DNA of 64,000 bases from NCBI RefSeq assembly GCF_016908975.1, contig NZ_JAFBEX010000019.1, forward strand, positions 47,882 through 111,881, written 5' to 3'. Source of the stretch: Neobacillus cucumis (lineage in GTDB: Bacteria; Bacillota; Bacilli; Bacillales; Cytobacillaceae). The notes below the pieces were generated by a model that worked only from the letters and a program-made list of their open reading frames with translations, was not told where the DNA came from and did not search any database. The position numbers and the translations under genes were made by a program. Position 1 is the first letter of the stretch. Every line of letters begins with the position of its first letter. Below are positions 16,984 to 25,807 of the stretch, in pieces.

Positions 16984-18141
16984 TTATTCATTATGGTAGT
17001 TAAAAATACTTTCCTTTGCCAAAAGCTCCATCGTCATATCATCCATTGGTGGATTGTGCAATCCTGCCCTTACATCACGATAATATCGTTGAAGTGGATT
17101 CTGGATCGATAAGCTTTTTGCTCCTACAATTCTCATTGCCAAGTCTACAATTTCGATAGCAGCATTTGTAATGGTTAATTTAACGGCCCCTAAAGCTGGT
17201 AACATTTTTTCCCGCTCCTGTTCCCCAGCCGCATCCCATTGTTTTGCAACAGAATATAAGAAAGACTCCGCTTGCATCAATTTTAATTCCATTTCACCGA
17301 TTTTTTGCCTTACGTTTGGCAGATCAATAATAGTGCCATTTATACTGTTTGGTGAATAATTCATCGCAAATTTTATCGCATATCTTTGTGCTGCCTTAGA
17401 AATTCCCAAATAGCAAGCAGGGATATGAAGGAGCCAGCCATTAGCCTTTCTATTTTTAGCATTAGGTCGTTCAACAAGATATGCTTCAGGAACAATAACA
17501 TTTTGAAGTATTAAATCATGACTACCTGTTCCTCTTAATGCGATACTATCCCACGTTTCTTCTATTATTATCCCCTTTGTTTCTCTTGGGATCAAAAAAT
17601 TAGCTATTTCATTGGTTTCATTAATAGTTGCATTGACAATAAAAAAATCCAATACAGGAGCCATCGTTGTAAAGGTTTTCCTTCCATTAATCACCCAGCC
17701 TTGACCTTCTTTGAATGCAGTGGTTTCGGGTCTTCCTCCTCGTGTTGGGCTCCCAGTTTTAGGCTCTGTCTGCGCACTATTTATCAAACTACCATTGTTT
17801 ACCTTTTCACACAAAAACTTAAATATAGAATCATTCCATAAATTTTTCTCATGGAGATTCATGATGATCCCCATATGCCAGCCAATCGAAAGCGCTGTAG
17901 CACCGTCACCTTCCGCAATCATTTCTTGAAGGCGGACTAATTCATATAAGGAAATCCCCTGTCCTCCATATTTGGCAGGTATAGTTAATGTAGTATAACC
18001 TGTCGTTTTCAAATCATTAATATTTGCAAAAGGAAAGGATCCTTCTATATCGACTTGATGGGCCCTTAATGAAAATGTACGTGAAAGGGATTTCATCAAT
18101 TTTAGTCTTTCTTCAATCGAATCGATTTGTGAGAAGTTCAT
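16984..18141 (-). CDS. Acyl-CoA dehydrogenase family flavoprotein (YdbM-like)
   Basis: The 385-residue protein has the acyl-CoA dehydrogenase fold: IPAKYGGQGISLYELV, SAQTEPKTGSPTRGG, NGRKTFTTMAPVLDFF and ALRGTGSHD. The C-terminal RYYRDVRAGLHNPPMDD resembles the YdbM/DszC-like branch more than classical fatty-acid enzymes, so it may be a flavin-dependent monooxygenase or desulfurisation-type enzyme. The ATG at 18141 has GGAG 8 bases upstream; a TTG at 18159 is less likely. It stands alone, divergent from narK. Confidence 0.85.
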   Translation of the reverse strand: MNFSQIDSIEERLKLMKSLSRTFSLRAHQVDIEGSFPFANINDLKTTGYTTLTIPAKYGGQGISLYELVRLQEMIAEGDGATALSIGWHMGIIMNLHEKNLWNDSIFKFLCEKVNNGSLINSAQTEPKTGSPTRGGRPETTAFKEGQGWVINGRKTFTTMAPVLDFFIVNATINETNEIANFLIPRETKGIIIEETWDSIALRGTGSHDLILQNVIVPEAYLVERPNAKNRKANGWLLHIPACYLGISKAAQRYAIKFAMNYSPNSINGTIIDLPNVRQKIGEMELKLMQAESFLYSVAKQWDAAGEQEREKMLPALGAVKLTITNAAIEIVDLAMRIVGAKSLSIQNPLQRYYRDVRAGLHNPPMDDMTMELLAKESIFNYHNE

Positions 18142-18310
18142 TATATTCACTCCAGTCAATTTACCCTATTGTTGATTCTAATTTTATCACATCCTTCCAA
18201 TAGGAGACGATAAATCAAGCTTATACTACCTTTTTAATATGGAAATGGTAAAAGGTATCTTAAAGGAAAATGTACTATTAAATTTAAAGTATATAATTAT
18301 ATTTCTTTGA

Positions 18311-18353
18311 AGTGTCGAACCTCACAGTATTCTTTATCATTGTGTTTTATAAT
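18311..18353 (+). promoter_or_regulatory. FNR-like box and -10 element upstream of narK-PAS
   Basis: AGTGT-CGAACC-TCACA (18311-18326) matches 8 of 10 bases of the TGTGA-N6-TCACA box used by Bacillus FNR. A perfect TATAAT follows at 18348-18353, putting the box centre at about -41.5, the class II activator position. Confidence 0.65.
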
Positions 18354-18421
18354 CAAAAAGTAATCCAAGGCAGTTCTGACTAATGAAATACGATGACGGA
18401 ACTCTCAACAGGGGGATGAAA

Positions 18422-19954
18422 ATGAAACTAGCTACAAAACAATTATATATCCAAACTGGAAGTCTGGTCGTAGGGTTTATGATTTGGGTAATTATTTCTT
18501 CACTAATGCCATTTATTAAGGAAGATTTTCATTTAACTTCAACTGAAATTGCATGGGCAACAGCTGTTCCTGTTATTCTTGGCTCCATTTTAAGGGTTCC
18601 CATAGGTTATTGGACCAACAAATATGGAGCAAGAGTCTTATTTAGTTTAAGTCTTATCATTCTATTCTTACCTATTATGATTATTAGTTACGCTAATACT
18701 TTTTCAATGCTGATTATAGGTGGGTTTTTGCTTGGTTTAGGAGGTGCCATTTTTTCAGTGGGTGTTACTTCTTTACCAAAATATTATGATAAAACCAAGC
18801 ACGGTTTAATTAACGGAATTTATGGAGCCGGAAATATCGGTACAGCCATTACGTCTTTTTTGGCCCCTGTAATCGCTAATACAGTTGGTTGGAGAAATAC
18901 AGTAAGGGGCTATTTACTATTGGTAATACTATTTGTTATCATAAATCTTTTATTGGGTGACAAAAAAGAAACTAAAATAAATCATACCTTACCAGAGCAA
19001 ATAAAAGGCGTTTATAAAAAACCTAAACTTTGGATTTTAAGCCTTTTTTATTTTATTACCTTTGGATCATTTGTGGCTTTTACAATTTATTTGCCTTCCT
19101 TCTTAGTTACCCAATTTGAATTAGATAAAATTGATGCAGGAATAAGAACAGCTGGATTTATTGCTCTTGCAACCTTTTTTCGACCAGTTGGCGGCTGGTT
19201 AAGCGATAAAATGAATCCATTTTTAATTCTTATGGCTGTTTTTTTCAGCTTAACTTTTGCAGGATTTTTATTATCATTTACACCTTCATTACCTATTTAC
19301 TCGTTTGGATGTTTATTAGTTGCCTTTTTTGCAGGACTGGGTAATGGTACGATTTTCAAGTTAGTACCATTATATTTTTCAAAGCAAGCAGGAATTGTTA
19401 ATGGGATTGTTTCAGCGATAGGTGGCCTTGGTGGTTTTTTTCCTCCACTTATTCTAACCATCCTCTTTAATTGGACTGGACACTATGCAATTGGCTTTAT
19501 GTCTTTATCCGAATTTTCTTTAGTAAGTTTTGTAATTGTAATTTGGTTATTTTACCAAGAAAAACTGGAAATTTCTCGAAAAATTGTTAACCATACGATT
19601 GATGGTATTTGTATTACAGATGTTAATGGAAGCATACAAAATGTTAACCCTGCCTTTTCAAGAATTACTGGTTATGAATTGCAAGAGGTGATTGGTAAAA
19701 CCCCTAGTGTTCTTCAATATGGCGAACATGACAACAATTTTTATAAAAATATGTGGGCTAGTTTGCTAAACAATGGGTATTGGGAAGGATTCATTTGGAA
19801 TAAGCGCAAAAACAATGAAATTTATAAAGAATGGTTAACAATTACCGCCATTAAAGATGATGCCGGAGAAGTTAAAAATTATGTTGGAATCTTTTACGAA
19901 GTGAATGAAAAGGACAAAAAAAATAATATATTTACCGGAAATCCTCAAAATTGA
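18422..19954 (+). CDS. narK: NarK-type nitrate/nitrite transporter with C-terminal PAS domain
   Basis: The first about 380 residues form a 12-segment MFS transporter of the nitrate/nitrite porter family: GIYGAGNIGTAITSF and GLGNGTIFKLVPLYF are the two glycine-rich nitrate signatures, with FRPVGGWLSDK between. Residues about 386-495 are a complete PAS plus PAC domain (GICITDVNGSIQNVNPAFSR, then EWLTITAIKDDAGEV), which must face the cytoplasm. The frame is continuous, followed by a terminator, so the fusion is not a run-on from a downstream gene. The start at 18422 has GGGGG six bases upstream and gives an N terminus like B. subtilis NarK. The FNR-like box suggests anaerobic induction. Confidence 0.9.
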   Translation: MKLATKQLYIQTGSLVVGFMIWVIISSLMPFIKEDFHLTSTEIAWATAVPVILGSILRVPIGYWTNKYGARVLFSLSLIILFLPIMIISYANTFSMLIIGGFLLGLGGAIFSVGVTSLPKYYDKTKHGLINGIYGAGNIGTAITSFLAPVIANTVGWRNTVRGYLLLVILFVIINLLLGDKKETKINHTLPEQIKGVYKKPKLWILSLFYFITFGSFVAFTIYLPSFLVTQFELDKIDAGIRTAGFIALATFFRPVGGWLSDKMNPFLILMAVFFSLTFAGFLLSFTPSLPIYSFGCLLVAFFAGLGNGTIFKLVPLYFSKQAGIVNGIVSAIGGLGGFFPPLILTILFNWTGHYAIGFMSLSEFSLVSFVIVIWLFYQEKLEISRKIVNHTIDGICITDVNGSIQNVNPAFSRITGYELQEVIGKTPSVLQYGEHDNNFYKNMWASLLNNGYWEGFIWNKRKNNEIYKEWLTITAIKDDAGEVKNYVGIFYEVNEKDKKNNIFTGNPQN

Positions 19955-19966
19955 GGATTTTTTTAT
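19938..19966 (+). terminator. Terminator of narK-PAS
   Basis: AAATCCTCAA pairs with TTGAGGATTT, followed by a long T run. The stop codon is inside the stem. Confidence 0.85.
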
Positions 19967-20022
19967 TTAATTTTTACAACTTTTTGTCTAACAGAATGTG
20001 TTCACATTTCCTTCACTATTTT

Positions 20023-20066
20023 TGTGACGTACGTCACAAAAATGAGATTAGCATCTAGCTTATATT
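20023..20066 (+). promoter_or_regulatory. Perfect FNR box and -10 element upstream of the second narK
   Basis: TGTGA-CGTACG-TCACA (20023-20038) is a perfect 16-bp palindrome matching the Bacillus FNR consensus. TATATT at 20061-20066 puts the predicted start near 20072, with the box centred at -41.5. This is an ideal class II FNR promoter layout. Confidence 0.85.
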
Positions 20067-20118
20067 TATAACAACAAGAAGCACAAAGCTATTGAAAAAC
20101 TATTAGGGGGAAAAACAC

Positions 20119-21420
20119 ATGGCCCGAATTAATTATTGGAACCCAGAAGACGAAAAATTTTGGAAAGCTGAGGGAAAAAAACACGCCCGTAGGAATTTAT
20201 GGATCTCCGTCCCATCACTTATGTTGGCCTTTATTGTTTGGCAAATTTGGTCAGTCGTAGCCGTAAGACTCAACGATGTTGGCTTCCATTTTTCAGAGGA
20301 ACAATTACTAACACTTGCAGCTATTCCTGGACTTGTAGGTGCCACACTTCGTTTTATTTATACTTTTGCAGTAGGATTTTTTGGAGGTAAGAACTGGACA
20401 GCTATCTCTACTGCTATCCTTGCCATCCCAGCTGTAGGAATTGGGTTTGCTGTTCAAAACCCAGATACACCGTATTCTGCCATGTTATTACTTGCGGCTC
20501 TTTGCGGTCTTGGCGGGGGGAACTTTTCATCATCATCAGCTAATATAAGCTTCTTTTTTCCGAAAAAAGAAAAAGGTACGGCTCTTGGTATTAATGGTGG
20601 TTTAGGTAATATGGGGGTATCAGTAGTACAATTTGTTACTCCATTAATAATAACTTCAGGAACTTTTGCTTTAGTTGGCGGTAAACAAGTTTTAGCATCT
20701 GGTCAAACATTGTGGTTACAAAATGCAGCCTTTATTTGGGTAATTCCCATTGTCGTTATGACTCTTCTTGCCATCTTTAAAATGGATAACGTTCCAGGGG
20801 CAAAGCAATCCCTCGCAGATCAATTTGTTATTGTAAAGCGTAAGCATACTTGGATTATGACTGTTCTATATGTAGCAACATTTGGATCATTTATTGGATA
20901 CTCTGCGGCATTCCCGCTTCTTTTGAGGTCACAATTCCCAGAGCATCTTTCACTTGCTTTCCTTGGTGCTTTAGTTGCAGCAGCAGCTAGACCTGTTGGA
21001 GGCTGGATGGCAGATAAATTAGGTGGAGCAAAAGTGACTGCCTATGTATTGATTGTAATGGGTATTGGAGCAGCTGGAGTTATTTACTTCTTAAATGGAA
21101 AACAATTTTATGGCTTCTTATTCTCATTCTTAATTTTGTTCCTAGCATCAGGCATTGGTTCTGGGTCAACATTCCAAATGATTCCTAACATCTTTATTCC
21201 AAAAGAAGCTGCACCCGTTATTGGATTCTCAGCTGCCTTCGCAGCATATGGTTCATTCTTTATTCCAAAACTTTTTGGCTGGTCTATTAACGCAACAGGA
21301 ACATATGTTACGGCTTTCTACTTCTTTATAGGTTTTTATGTCATCTCTTTCGTTCTAAACTGGTTCTTTTATCAAAGAAAAACTTCTGTCGCAAAAACAA
21401 TGGTCAAACAAGCAAGTTAA
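20119..21420 (+). CDS. narK2: NarK-type nitrate/nitrite transporter (second copy)
   Basis: The 433-residue protein has 12 membrane segments. The MFS nitrate-porter signatures are GLGGGNFSSSSANISFFFPK, GINGGLGNMGVS and GIGSGSTFQMIPNIF, with RPVGGWMADK between the halves. About 38 hydrophilic residues precede the first membrane segment, as in NarK2/NarU-type proteins. AGGGGG precedes the ATG. It is a different subtype from the upstream NarK-PAS (little identity outside the motifs), so this is not a recent duplication. Nitrite export or nitrate/nitrite exchange under anaerobiosis is the likely role. Confidence 0.92.
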   Translation: MARINYWNPEDEKFWKAEGKKHARRNLWISVPSLMLAFIVWQIWSVVAVRLNDVGFHFSEEQLLTLAAIPGLVGATLRFIYTFAVGFFGGKNWTAISTAILAIPAVGIGFAVQNPDTPYSAMLLLAALCGLGGGNFSSSSANISFFFPKKEKGTALGINGGLGNMGVSVVQFVTPLIITSGTFALVGGKQVLASGQTLWLQNAAFIWVIPIVVMTLLAIFKMDNVPGAKQSLADQFVIVKRKHTWIMTVLYVATFGSFIGYSAAFPLLLRSQFPEHLSLAFLGALVAAAARPVGGWMADKLGGAKVTAYVLIVMGIGAAGVIYFLNGKQFYGFLFSFLILFLASGIGSGSTFQMIPNIFIPKEAAPVIGFSAAFAAYGSFFIPKLFGWSINATGTYVTAFYFFIGFYVISFVLNWFFYQRKTSVAKTMVKQAS

Positions 21421-21433
21421 TATCAAGATTCAC

Positions 21434-21467
21434 CAAAAAAACTGCCTATACTTTAGGCAGTTTTTTT
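21434..21467. terminator. Bidirectional terminator between narK2 and the 3D-domain gene
   Basis: AAAAAAACTGCC pairs with GGCAGTTTTTTT around TATACTTTA. Confidence 0.9.
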
Positions 21468-21468
21468 G

Positions 21469-22344
21469 TTAATCAAGAATTTTTACACTTATCTCTTTTT
21501 TGCCAAATTTAAGTGCCTCTTGCTCTGAAGAAATAAATACATCAATTCGGTTGCCTTTTATTGCACCGCCTGTATCTGCGGCAGTTGCCACTCCATATCC
21601 TTCAACATATACTTTACTGCCCAGTGGAATAACAGATGGGTCTACAGCAATTACTTTGGCATTTGGATTCGCATTTAAGTCTACACCTGTTGCGGTTGTA
21701 CCGGAACAGCCTTCACAAGAAGCAGTATAAGCTGTGGCCTTAACAGTAATCTCTTTCGAATTATTATCAGCTGGTTCAGTTGGTTTCGCTGTTGAAACAG
21801 GTTTCACAGGCTGAGCAACCGGTGCTGGTTTAGCAGGTTGTACAGTTGGCGCAGGCTTAGGTGACTGGGTTGTCGAATTTGTTTCCGGAGAAGTTACAAC
21901 CGATTTTACGACAGGCTCTTCTAAATTACTTGCCTCCGTATTTTCCTCGTTGTTTTCTGTTGCCTGAGCATTTTTTACTTGATTCGTTAATTCATCGTAT
22001 ATAATTAGATTTAAGCCTGGATGAATCTGATCTGTATTTAATTTATTCCATTCTTTAATTTGTTTTACACTTACTTGAAACTTTAAAGCAATATCTCCAA
22101 GTGTATCATCCTGTTGAACTGTATATTGCTTTTCAGTTGCTATCGTTAATACATCTCCCGGATGAATAAGGTCAGTAGAAAGGTGATTCCAGTTTTGAAT
22201 ATTTTCTACAGATGTATTATGTACTTGTGATAAATCCCAAAGGGTATCCCCGTTTTGAACCGTTATTTCTGCGGCTTGTACATTAGCGCCAACAGTCCCT
22301 GAGAGTGCAGCGACTGCTAGAAATGCTTTTATTTTTTTCATCAT
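21469..22344 (-). CDS. Secreted LysM / 3D-domain cell-wall protein (YocH-like)
   Basis: The 291-residue precursor has a signal peptide (MMKKIKAFLAVAALSG, cleavage after VQAA). Two LysM domains follow (ITVQNGDTLWDLSQ and YTVQQDDTLGDIAL), then a Pro/Lys/Ala-rich linker of PAKPAP-type repeats. The C-terminal 3D domain carries TAYTAS, VIPLGSKVYVEGYG, the Asp signature AADTGGAIKGNRIDVF and a terminal strand. This layout is that of YocH-type peptidoglycan hydrolases related to lytic transglycosylases. GGGAGGT precedes the ATG at 22344. No WalR box of good quality was found upstream. Confidence 0.9.
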   Translation of the reverse strand: MMKKIKAFLAVAALSGTVGANVQAAEITVQNGDTLWDLSQVHNTSVENIQNWNHLSTDLIHPGDVLTIATEKQYTVQQDDTLGDIALKFQVSVKQIKEWNKLNTDQIHPGLNLIIYDELTNQVKNAQATENNEENTEASNLEEPVVKSVVTSPETNSTTQSPKPAPTVQPAKPAPVAQPVKPVSTAKPTEPADNNSKEITVKATAYTASCEGCSGTTATGVDLNANPNAKVIAVDPSVIPLGSKVYVEGYGVATAADTGGAIKGNRIDVFISSEQEALKFGKKEISVKILD

Positions 22345-22592
22345 TCTATTTACCTCCCATGTTCTCACGTTGCTAACTTGTTCTCATCATAACATGATTT
22401 TTTCCGAGAAAAAGAACAGTGGGATGTTAATTCATTTACAAGAATGGCAATTATATTACAATAGCATTTCTTTGAAAATAGAATTTTCAGCTAATTACCC
22501 TTGAAAAATAGTGCAGTATATTCATCATAGTCGATTTCAATCATTTATAGATTCTCAATTGTTAAAATTTTTAAAAGTAAATTTTTGGAAAT

Positions 22593-22621
22593 AAAAAAAA
22601 ACGAGAGTTTCCCCTCGTTTA
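22593..22621 (-). terminator. Terminator of the MHYT-like histidine kinase
   Basis: On the minus strand AAACGAGG pairs with CTCGTTTT and is followed by at least eight T. Confidence 0.85.
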
Positions 22622-24769
22622 AGCAATTTTAGCTGGTAATAGTATATTAAAGGTAGTCCCCTTATTGGGTTCACTCTCAACAAAGACTTTTCCATTATGA
22701 CTTTCAATAATTTTAAAACTTACCATTAAACCTAAGCCATTACCATTTTTCTTTGTAGTAAAAAATGGTTCGCCCAGTTTCTTTAATTTTTCTTTCGGGA
22801 TTCCAACACCTGAATCCTGAATGGAAATTTGAACATTATTATCATGAATGACAATTTTAACCTGCAAATCCCCACCATTTGGCATGGCCTCGATTCCATT
22901 TTTAATAAAGTTTAAAAACACTTGCTTTAACCGGTTTTCATCGCATTCAATTTGAATAATCTCTTTATCACAATCGAATAATAATCGAACATTCTTTTTT
23001 CTTGCTTCAAATTCAAGCAGAGAAACAACATTTCGAATAACTGGAACCACATTCTTTTCCTCTAATTCAACCGCTTTTGGTTTTGCTAATACCATAAAGT
23101 CCTCGACAATTGTATTGACCCGCTCAATCTCATCCAATATGATATTTAAAAATTCCATCCGCTCTGGATCTTTTTCATCTAACTGTAAGAATTCCGCATA
23201 ACCTTTCATTGAAGTAAGCGGATTTCGTATTTCATGAGCAACTCCTGCTGCCAGTTGTCCTACCGCGGCAAGTTTATCTTGGCGATGTAGAACTTCCTCT
23301 GTTTTCTTTCGTTCTGTAATATCGTTTCGGATGGCTAAATATTGATATGGCCTTCCGTGTTCATTTAAAAATGGAACAATTGTAGTATCTACCCAATAAT
23401 AAGTTCCGTCCTTCGCTTTATTCCTTAACTCGCCCTTCCAAACATGACCAGATCCTATTGTTTTCCATAAGTTCTTGAAGAATTCCTTAGAATGATAGCC
23501 AGAATTAAGTATCCGATGATCCTTACCAATTATTTCATCACGATCATATTTAGAAATTTCACAGAACTTATCATTTACACTAGTGATTTTCCCCTGGGCA
23601 TCGGTAAAAGCAACTATAGAAGATTGGTCTAAGGCAAATTTTATATCCACATTTTCTTTAATTGTTTCTTTAAGATGCTCTTCTGCCTTCTTACGGTTAG
23701 AAATATCAGAACGAATTGCGATATATTGGAGAGGTTTTCCCTTTCTATCTAAAAATGGAACAATGGTCGTGTCAACCCAATAAAACGATCCATCCTTCGC
23801 TCTATTCCGAATCTCCCCGCGCCAAATTTTACCTTTCTGTATCGTTTTCCATAAATCACGAAAAAACTCTTTTGAATGATATCCGGAATTGAGGATTCGG
23901 TGGTTCTTGCCAATAATTTCTTCTTTTCTATATTTTGAAATTTCCTCAAATTTATCATTAACAAATGTGATAATCCCCTTTGGATCTGTAATGGCAACAA
24001 TCGTTGAGGCATCCAGGGCTGCTGTAATATCCTTTAAGTTTGTATCCGTTGCGGCTAATTGTTTACTTATTAACATACTCGAAATAATCAGTCCGCCAAT
24101 GATTAACACTGACACAAACAATACCAAAAATATAAAGAAGGCGTTGTCAGTCTGATTTTCTGTTACAGCCCCACTTGTGGTAATGGCTGCTCTTTTTAGT
24201 AGAAAATGTCCTTCTGCTATTGCTCCTGTTATAATTAAGGCACTTATTGGCTTTAACCATACTTGATTCCCTTGCGAATAACTTGAAGAAAAAAGAATCC
24301 ATAATGAAAATAAAAAGGAGCCGAAAATTAATAATCCTGAAAAGATTAAGAGACCTATACGGTAATTAATGATTACATTCATGGCATATAAACCAATTAC
24401 CTGTATGGCAATAACAGCAAGAGTTAAGAATAGGCTGCCAATTAGCAAATGATAAATTTTTATGGTTTTGCCAAAGAACCAGAGAAAAGCCATTCCTGTA
24501 AAAGCAATCCCAATAAACATAGACAAAATCGTTAAAGGAATATGATAGTTGGCAAACCGGTTAGTATTCGTCGAAATTAGAGCCATAAAATTCATTACCC
24601 ATATTCCAACCCCCATGGATAATGTTCCACCTAAAAACAGCATTCTTTTACCCTGATTGGCAGTCCTAATTAAAGTAAACATATCCAAAGCTGTATATGA
24701 TGACATAATCGTTAAACCGATGGCGATTATAATAAAATATGGATGAAAGGTTCCTAATATTGAACTCAT
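22619..24769 (-). CDS. Sensor histidine kinase: degenerate MHYT membrane domain, two PAS domains, HisKA, HATPase
   Basis: The 716-residue protein opens with seven membrane segments resembling an MHYT sensor (LTIMSSYTALDMFTLI, GGTLSMGVGIWVMNFMAL, VIGLYAMNVIINYR). The MH pairs expected to bind metal read MN. Two PAS/PAC domains (about 250-365 and 370-490) are nearly identical to each other (both contain ILNSGYHSKEFF and YWVDTTIVPFL), so the unit was duplicated in tandem. The kinase has GVAHEIRNPLTSMKGYAEF (phospho-His), LKQVFLNFIKNGIEAMPNGG and EPFFTTKKNGNGLGL. It resembles Bacillus sporulation-type orphan kinases, and no response regulator is adjacent. The start at 24769 follows a G-rich site. 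Confidence 0.9.
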   Translation of the reverse strand: MSSILGTFHPYFIIIAIGLTIMSSYTALDMFTLIRTANQGKRMLFLGGTLSMGVGIWVMNFMALISTNTNRFANYHIPLTILSMFIGIAFTGMAFLWFFGKTIKIYHLLIGSLFLTLAVIAIQVIGLYAMNVIINYRIGLLIFSGLLIFGSFLFSLWILFSSSYSQGNQVWLKPISALIITGAIAEGHFLLKRAAITTSGAVTENQTDNAFFIFLVLFVSVLIIGGLIISSMLISKQLAATDTNLKDITAALDASTIVAITDPKGIITFVNDKFEEISKYRKEEIIGKNHRILNSGYHSKEFFRDLWKTIQKGKIWRGEIRNRAKDGSFYWVDTTIVPFLDRKGKPLQYIAIRSDISNRKKAEEHLKETIKENVDIKFALDQSSIVAFTDAQGKITSVNDKFCEISKYDRDEIIGKDHRILNSGYHSKEFFKNLWKTIGSGHVWKGELRNKAKDGTYYWVDTTIVPFLNEHGRPYQYLAIRNDITERKKTEEVLHRQDKLAAVGQLAAGVAHEIRNPLTSMKGYAEFLQLDEKDPERMEFLNIILDEIERVNTIVEDFMVLAKPKAVELEEKNVVPVIRNVVSLLEFEARKKNVRLLFDCDKEIIQIECDENRLKQVFLNFIKNGIEAMPNGGDLQVKIVIHDNNVQISIQDSGVGIPKEKLKKLGEPFFTTKKNGNGLGLMVSFKIIESHNGKVFVESEPNKGTTFNILLPAKIA

Positions 24770-25050
24770 TAACCCACATCCCCCCAATATCTACAATATA
24801 TTTCTACTATGATTGTAAAGTAAATTAAAACGTTATGGAAGTACTAATTTCAGGCATAGTTTTATTTTAACCCCATTCCTTATCCTCAGTAAAAAGAATT
24901 ACATAGATGGAAAATCCGTGATATTTGGCTTATTTTATTTTAAATATAAAAAATTTTCAAAAAAGTCTACACAAAAGGATATTTTTTGTTTATACTGTAC
25001 TATAACAAGTAAATAAAACATAAACTGTATTAATAAAGGAGGAGTTTTAA

Positions 25051-25185
25051 ATGTTAATGAGTCCAGTTGAATTTTTCCGCAGTCTACCAAAGAAAGAGTG
25101 CCCAGAATGTGGCCAACATATGGAGGAACAAGCAGAAAGCTACTTAATGGAATGTGATCGCTGTTTAGCAAAAAGAGAAGAATAA
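25051..25185 (+). CDS. yhfH: YhfH family small zinc-ribbon-like protein
   Basis: The 44-residue product reads MLMSPVEFFRSLPKKECPEC, then GQHMEEQAESYLMECDRC. It has two CxxC pairs, the pattern of B. subtilis YhfH (EFFRNLP, CxxC, EEQAExY, CxxC). It probably binds zinc; function is unknown. AAAGGAGGAG precedes the ATG and a terminator follows closely. Confidence 0.88.
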   Translation: MLMSPVEFFRSLPKKECPECGQHMEEQAESYLMECDRCLAKREE

Positions 25186-25193
25186 TTACAGGG

Positions 25194-25223
25194 AACTCTC
25201 CAAGAAATTGGAGAGTTTTTTTA
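25194..25223 (+). terminator. Terminator of yhfH
   Basis: AACTCTCCAA pairs with TTGGAGAGTT around GAAA, followed by seven T. Confidence 0.9.
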
Positions 25224-25312
25224 TTCCTAAGTAAAATATTCCGTTTTGGTGAGAATTAGGTAGGCATAAACCATTTTCTTCAGGTAAAACTTTAAGACAA
25301 GGAGATGATGAT

Positions 25313-25495
25313 TTGGCTGAGAAAAAGGATTATTTAACACCTGCTGATGAACAACAAATGACAATTAATAATGGAGCTGTTTTTCCTAATAAAAAAAACG
25401 TACCCGGAGATTCAGTCAATAAACATAAAATGATTGAAGAAGCAAACACCATTATTACTGGAGACGAAATCCGCCAACAAAATGAGAATCTATAA
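25313..25495 (+). CDS. Small hydrophilic 60-residue protein, unknown
   Basis: A TTG at 25313 follows AAGGAGATGATGA with good spacing. The ATGs in that stretch are out of frame. The protein is polar (YLTPADEQQMTINNGAVFPN; ending EIRQQNENL) with no membrane segment. It is followed 15 bp later by a SplA-like gene, so the two are probably co-transcribed. I cannot name a family. Confidence 0.7.
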   Translation: MAEKKDYLTPADEQQMTINNGAVFPNKKNVPGDSVNKHKMIEEANTIITGDEIRQQNENL

Positions 25496-25510
25496 GGAAT
25501 GGTAAACAAA

Positions 25511-25762
25511 ATGAGTTATTTTAATTTAGAGAATGCAAAACCTGGTGATGAGGTTTATGTTATTTACCGCAACCCACATGTTCCTTCTGTTGCAAATGTA
25601 AAAGCAGCTGAAATTGTACAACATCCTAAGGACCCAAATTCATTAGCATTATTTCTCAATGACACCTTTCATGTAATTGAGGATGATGATGCTTTGTTTA
25701 CATCTTCGGAATCTGCACATATGGCATATGAGGAACATTTCTTTGATTTTGGTGAAGAATAA
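25511..25762 (+). CDS. SplA-domain protein
   Basis: The 83-residue protein carries the SplA pattern: GDEVYVIYRNPHVPSVA, AAEIVQHPKDPNSLALFL, and DDDALFTSSESAHMAYEE. B. subtilis SplA is a TRAP-related regulator of the spore photoproduct lyase gene splB, and YhzC is a paralogue. No splB lies next to it, so this may be the YhzC-like member. The ATG at 25511 gives the family N terminus. The ATG at 25499 abuts AAGGA and is too close to use it. Confidence 0.82.
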   Translation: MSYFNLENAKPGDEVYVIYRNPHVPSVANVKAAEIVQHPKDPNSLALFLNDTFHVIEDDDALFTSSESAHMAYEEHFFDFGEE

Positions 25763-25794
25763 AAGACTGTCCACTTTTTAGTGACAGTCTTTCT
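25762..25794. terminator. Terminator after the SplA-like gene
   Basis: AAAGACTGTC pairs with GACAGTCTTT. It serves the plus-strand pair and may also serve the convergent YdjO-like gene. Confidence 0.85.
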
Positions 25795-25807
25795 ATAGAA
25801 AATTGAT

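Noticed and set aside
18422..19954. NarK-PAS as a truncated GGDEF/EAL protein
   Set aside because: The frame ends cleanly after the PAC motif and a terminator overlaps the stop; no cyclase remnant follows in any frame.
22369..22590. WalR box upstream of the YocH-like gene
   Set aside because: TGTAAT and TGTAAA are present but not as a direct repeat with 5-bp spacing.
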